Origin: Bacteroidales bacterium
GTDB lineage: Bacteria > Bacteroidota > Bacteroidia > Bacteroidales > UBA932
DNA length: 64,000 bases
Assembly (NCBI GenBank): GCA_017443465.1
Contig: JAFRXO010000009.1
Span: 39,035 to 103,034, forward strand
Direction: 5' to 3'
Shown here: piece after piece, positions 62,157-64,000 of the stretch
Layout: the number at the start of each line of letters is the position of its first letter
How positions within the stretch are numbered: the first letter of the stretch is position 1
The notes under the pieces: model-generated
The model's database searches: none
Told to the model about the DNA's origin: nothing
What the model saw: the letters and a program-made list of their open reading frames with translations, nothing else
Translations under genes and position numbers: made by a program

Positions 62157-63251
62157 ATGAATAATAACAGCTATTGCGTGATATTGGCCGGAGGCGGGGG
62201 CGCCTCGCTTTGGCCCCTGGGGCGGGAAGATTGTCCGAAACAGTTCATCAACATCCCATGGCGCGGGATGACATTCCTGCAGAGGACATATGAACGCTTC
62301 AAGGCTGTCATACCGACCGAAAACATCATAGTAGTCACTTTGAGAAAATATGCGGACAAGGTGCGCGAGCAGCTTCCCGGCCTCGGGTCGGAGAACCTCC
62401 TTCTGGAGCCTTACAGCCGCAAGACCGCGCCCTGCGTGGCATATGCATCATATTCCATCCTCAAGCGGAATCCGGACGCCGTGATGGTGGTGACCCCGTG
62501 CGACCACATAATCTCTTCGGACGCGCAGTTCAAGGAAACCATGGAGAAAGTCCTGGCATATGCATATGAAAATGATAACCTGGTGTGCATCGGTGCGCGC
62601 CCGGAAAGGCCGTCTGCGGAATTCGGTTACATACAGGCAAGGGGCGGCCGCAAGGCGCTTCAGGAAGGTAAGCCGGTACCTGTCAAGACATTCCTCGAGA
62701 AGCCAGGGACTGAACTCGCCGAGAAATTCATCAAGAGCGGGGAATTCGTGTGGAACACCGGTATCTTCGTGACGAAGGCTTCGGTGGTCAGGGCCGAGAT
62801 GGAGAGGTACATTCCGGAGATCACTTCGCTTTTCAAGGGCTGGGAGAACTCCCTCGGAGGGCCGGAAGAAGAGGTCTTCCTCGAAAGGGTTTACACTGAA
62901 TGCTCCAATCAGTCAATAGATTACGGTGTAATGGAGAAGACTGAGAGGGCTGTGGTCTATCCTGCCAGCTTCAGCTGGAGCGACATTTCTTCCTGGAGTT
63001 CGCTTTACAATGCGTCTCCTGTGAAGGACGGCTCCGGGAACATAGTCTATTTTGACGGGAAGATCACTCAGGATTGCCGGGACAACCTGATCTATTCCAA
63101 GGGCAGCGGGCGCATGATAGCCGTGAAGGGGCTGAAGAATTTCGTGGTGGTTGACACCGAAGATGCCTTGCTGATCTGCCCGCGGGACGGGGAAGCATTT
63201 GACGATCTGCTCTCTGACCTGGCCATGCCGGATTTCAAAAAATACCGGTAG
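62157..63251 (+). CDS. manC: Mannose-1-phosphate guanylyltransferase
   Basis: 364 residues. The nucleotidyltransferase signature VILAGGGGASLWPLGREDCPKQF is at the N-terminus, with MVVTPCDHII near 103 and FLEKPGTELAEKFIKSGEFVWNTGIFV near 180. It converts mannose-1-phosphate and GTP to GDP-mannose for surface polysaccharides. The bifunctional cupin isomerase domain is absent, so it is monofunctional. Its ATG is in CATATG, 16 bp after the lyase. Some family members accept other hexose phosphates. Confidence 0.92.
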   Translation: MNNNSYCVILAGGGGASLWPLGREDCPKQFINIPWRGMTFLQRTYERFKAVIPTENIIVVTLRKYADKVREQLPGLGSENLLLEPYSRKTAPCVAYASYSILKRNPDAVMVVTPCDHIISSDAQFKETMEKVLAYAYENDNLVCIGARPERPSAEFGYIQARGGRKALQEGKPVPVKTFLEKPGTELAEKFIKSGEFVWNTGIFVTKASVVRAEMERYIPEITSLFKGWENSLGGPEEEVFLERVYTECSNQSIDYGVMEKTERAVVYPASFSWSDISSWSSLYNASPVKDGSGNIVYFDGKITQDCRDNLIYSKGSGRMIAVKGLKNFVVVDTEDALLICPRDGEAFDDLLSDLAMPDFKKYR

Positions 63252-63265
63252 GACCTGTTAAAAAC

Positions 63266-63296
63266 TTTGTTAATTAAGTAATTATTCGTACATTTG
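63266..63296 (+). promoter_or_regulatory. Full -33/-7 promoter of the str operon
   Basis: TTTG (63266-63269), a 19-bp spacer, TACATTTG (63289-63296), 52 nt upstream of the rpsL ATG. Confidence 0.85.
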
Positions 63297-63317
63297 CAGT
63301 CCCCCAAAAAGGGGCTG
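63297..63317 (+). promoter_or_regulatory. Hairpin at the 5' end of the rpsL leader
   Basis: CAG(T)CCCC pairs with GGGGCTG around a short A-rich loop, placed directly after the -7 element so that it would form the 5' end of the transcript. It could stabilise the mRNA or serve in autoregulation; neither is shown. Confidence 0.5.
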
Positions 63318-63348
63318 TAAAACACAATTTATTTACTGTTAAGCATTT

Positions 63349-63732
63349 ATGCCAACAATTCAACAATTAGTTCGCAAGGGCCGCGAGACTGTTACCTACA
63401 AGAGCAAGTCCCGCGCGCTGGACGCTTGCCCTCAGAAGAGGGGTGTGTGCCTGCGTGTTTACACCACTACGCCTAAGAAGCCTAACTCGGCTATGCGTAA
63501 GGTTGCACGTGTGCGCCTCACCAACTCCAAAGAGGTCAACGCGTACATCCCGGGCGAGGGTCACAACCTTCAGGAGCACAGCATCGTCCTGGTAAGGGGC
63601 GGTCGTGTGAAGGACCTTCCGGGTGTACGTTACCACATCCTTAGGGGCGCATTGGATACGGCTGGCGTAGAAGGCAGGACCCAGTCCCGCTCACTCTATG
63701 GAGCCAAGAGACCTAAAGCCTCCAAGAAGTAA
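63349..63732 (+). CDS. rpsL: 30S ribosomal protein S12
   Basis: 127 residues, typical S12. The decoding-centre loops [13 protein letters not shown] and [13 protein letters not shown] are intact; Lys43 and Lys88 (the classic streptomycin-resistance positions) are wild type, so no ribosomal streptomycin resistance is expected from this gene. First gene of the str operon, followed 27 bp later by rpsG. Codon use is noticeably more biased than in neighbours and contains no CATATG, as expected for a highly expressed gene. Confidence 0.99.
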   Translation: MPTIQQLVRKGRETVTYKSKSRALDACPQKRGVCLRVYTTTPKKPNSAMRKVARVRLTNSKEVNAYIPGEGHNLQEHSIVLVRGGRVKDLPGVRYHILRGALDTAGVEGRTQSRSLYGAKRPKASKK

Positions 63733-63759
63733 TCATTTCACCTTTAATTTCATTACAAA

Positions 63760-64000
63760 ATGAGAAAAGCGAAGCCAAGAAAGAGAATTCTACTTCCTGA
63801 TCCTAAGTATCATGATGCCGAGGTAACCCGGTTCGTGAACAACCTTATGTTGCAGGGGAAGAAGAGTATCGCGTATTCTATTTTTTACGATGCCATTGAC
63901 ATGGTAGGCGAGAAGATGAAAGATTCTGACAAGGCTCCTCTGGATATTTGGAGGAAAGCTCTCGAGAACGTAACCCCTCAGGTTGAGGTAAAGTCACGCC
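63760..64000 (+). CDS. rpsG: 30S ribosomal protein S7, N-terminal part
   Basis: The first 80 codons of S7: MRKAKPRKRILLPDPKYH, then FVNNLMLQGKKSIAYSIFYDAIDMVGEK, all recognisable. S7 nucleates assembly of the 30S head. It is truncated by the window end. By standard gene order, fusA (canonical EF-G) should follow outside the window. Confidence 0.97.
   Translation, partial: MRKAKPRKRILLPDPKYHDAEVTRFVNNLMLQGKKSIAYSIFYDAIDMVGEKMKDSDKAPLDIWRKALENVTPQVEVKSR

Noticed and set aside
1-64000. CRISPR arrays, insertion sequences, prophage or integrative-element genes
   Set aside because: No regularly spaced repeats, transposase, integrase, Cas or phage protein is recognisable; the largest gap without a gene is 257 bp.

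Overview
The window looks like chromosomal DNA from a Bacteroidota bacterium, most likely an uncultured member of the order Bacteroidales. Base composition is near 50% G+C by eye. The reasons are: (i) almost every intergenic region carries the Bacteroidota sigma-A promoter, a -7 element TAnnTTTG, in several cases with a -33 TTTG 19-21 bp upstream; (ii) start codons lack Shine-Dalgarno sequences; (iii) the gene set is typical of the phylum: two-subunit-type fumarate reductase/succinate dehydrogenase proteins, an S46 dipeptidyl-peptidase, a second EF-G paralogue, and a coaX - outer-membrane protein - TPR - lptC - ppiD run. There is no phage, IS, CRISPR or tRNA/rRNA gene. Nearly all of the sequence is dense core genome.

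Layout. 1-9,000: the 5' end of sufS, then ruvA, mnmG (with two perfect ParB parS palindromes), ybeY, a tonB-like gene, hflX, sdhBA and ruvB. 9,269-18,712: mfd followed by an envelope-biogenesis run (coaX, OM protein, TPR protein, lptC, ppiD). 18,727-25,719: a hydrolase, ychF, a secreted EEP-family nuclease, galK, a secreted SGNH hydrolase, a WbsX/GH99-like lipoprotein and a zinc-ribbon protein. 25,826-36,934: transporters (YeiH type, Na/Pi type, NSS type, DUF486 type), a large metalloprotease/propeller/barrel protein, a thioredoxin-like protein, galM and folA. 37,055-44,399: thyA, mutS, yfhO and a glycosyltransferase. 44,567-54,581: the EF-G paralogue, two HTH regulators, rnhB, an S46 peptidase, mrp, a flotillin/NfeD pair and rsmA. 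54,669-64,000: aspS-cdaA-mutS2-yraN, a heparinase-like lyase, a GDP-mannose pyrophosphorylase and the start of the str operon (rpsL, rpsG cut by the window end).

How genes work together: ruvA and ruvB (Holliday-junction migration), mutS, mutS2 and mfd are spread genome-maintenance genes; folA and thyA are divergent from one overlapping promoter region and act in the same folate cycle; lptC, ppiD and the neighbouring OM and TPR proteins point to outer-membrane assembly; galK and galM both act on galactose; aspS, cdaA and mutS2 are tightly packed (3 bp gap, 8 bp overlap), so c-di-AMP synthesis is probably co-transcribed with translation and DNA-processing genes.

Most unusual signals: the hexamer CATATG occurs about 100 times (about 16 expected) in all reading frames and at least eight start codons; a 121-bp intergenic element folds as a cloverleaf with 27-bp terminal inverted repeats and three inner hairpins; two parS sites lie at the 3' end of mnmG; the EF-G paralogue lacks the catalytic switch-II histidine; three genes appear to have leaderless promoters; and sdhAB has no adjacent cytochrome b gene.
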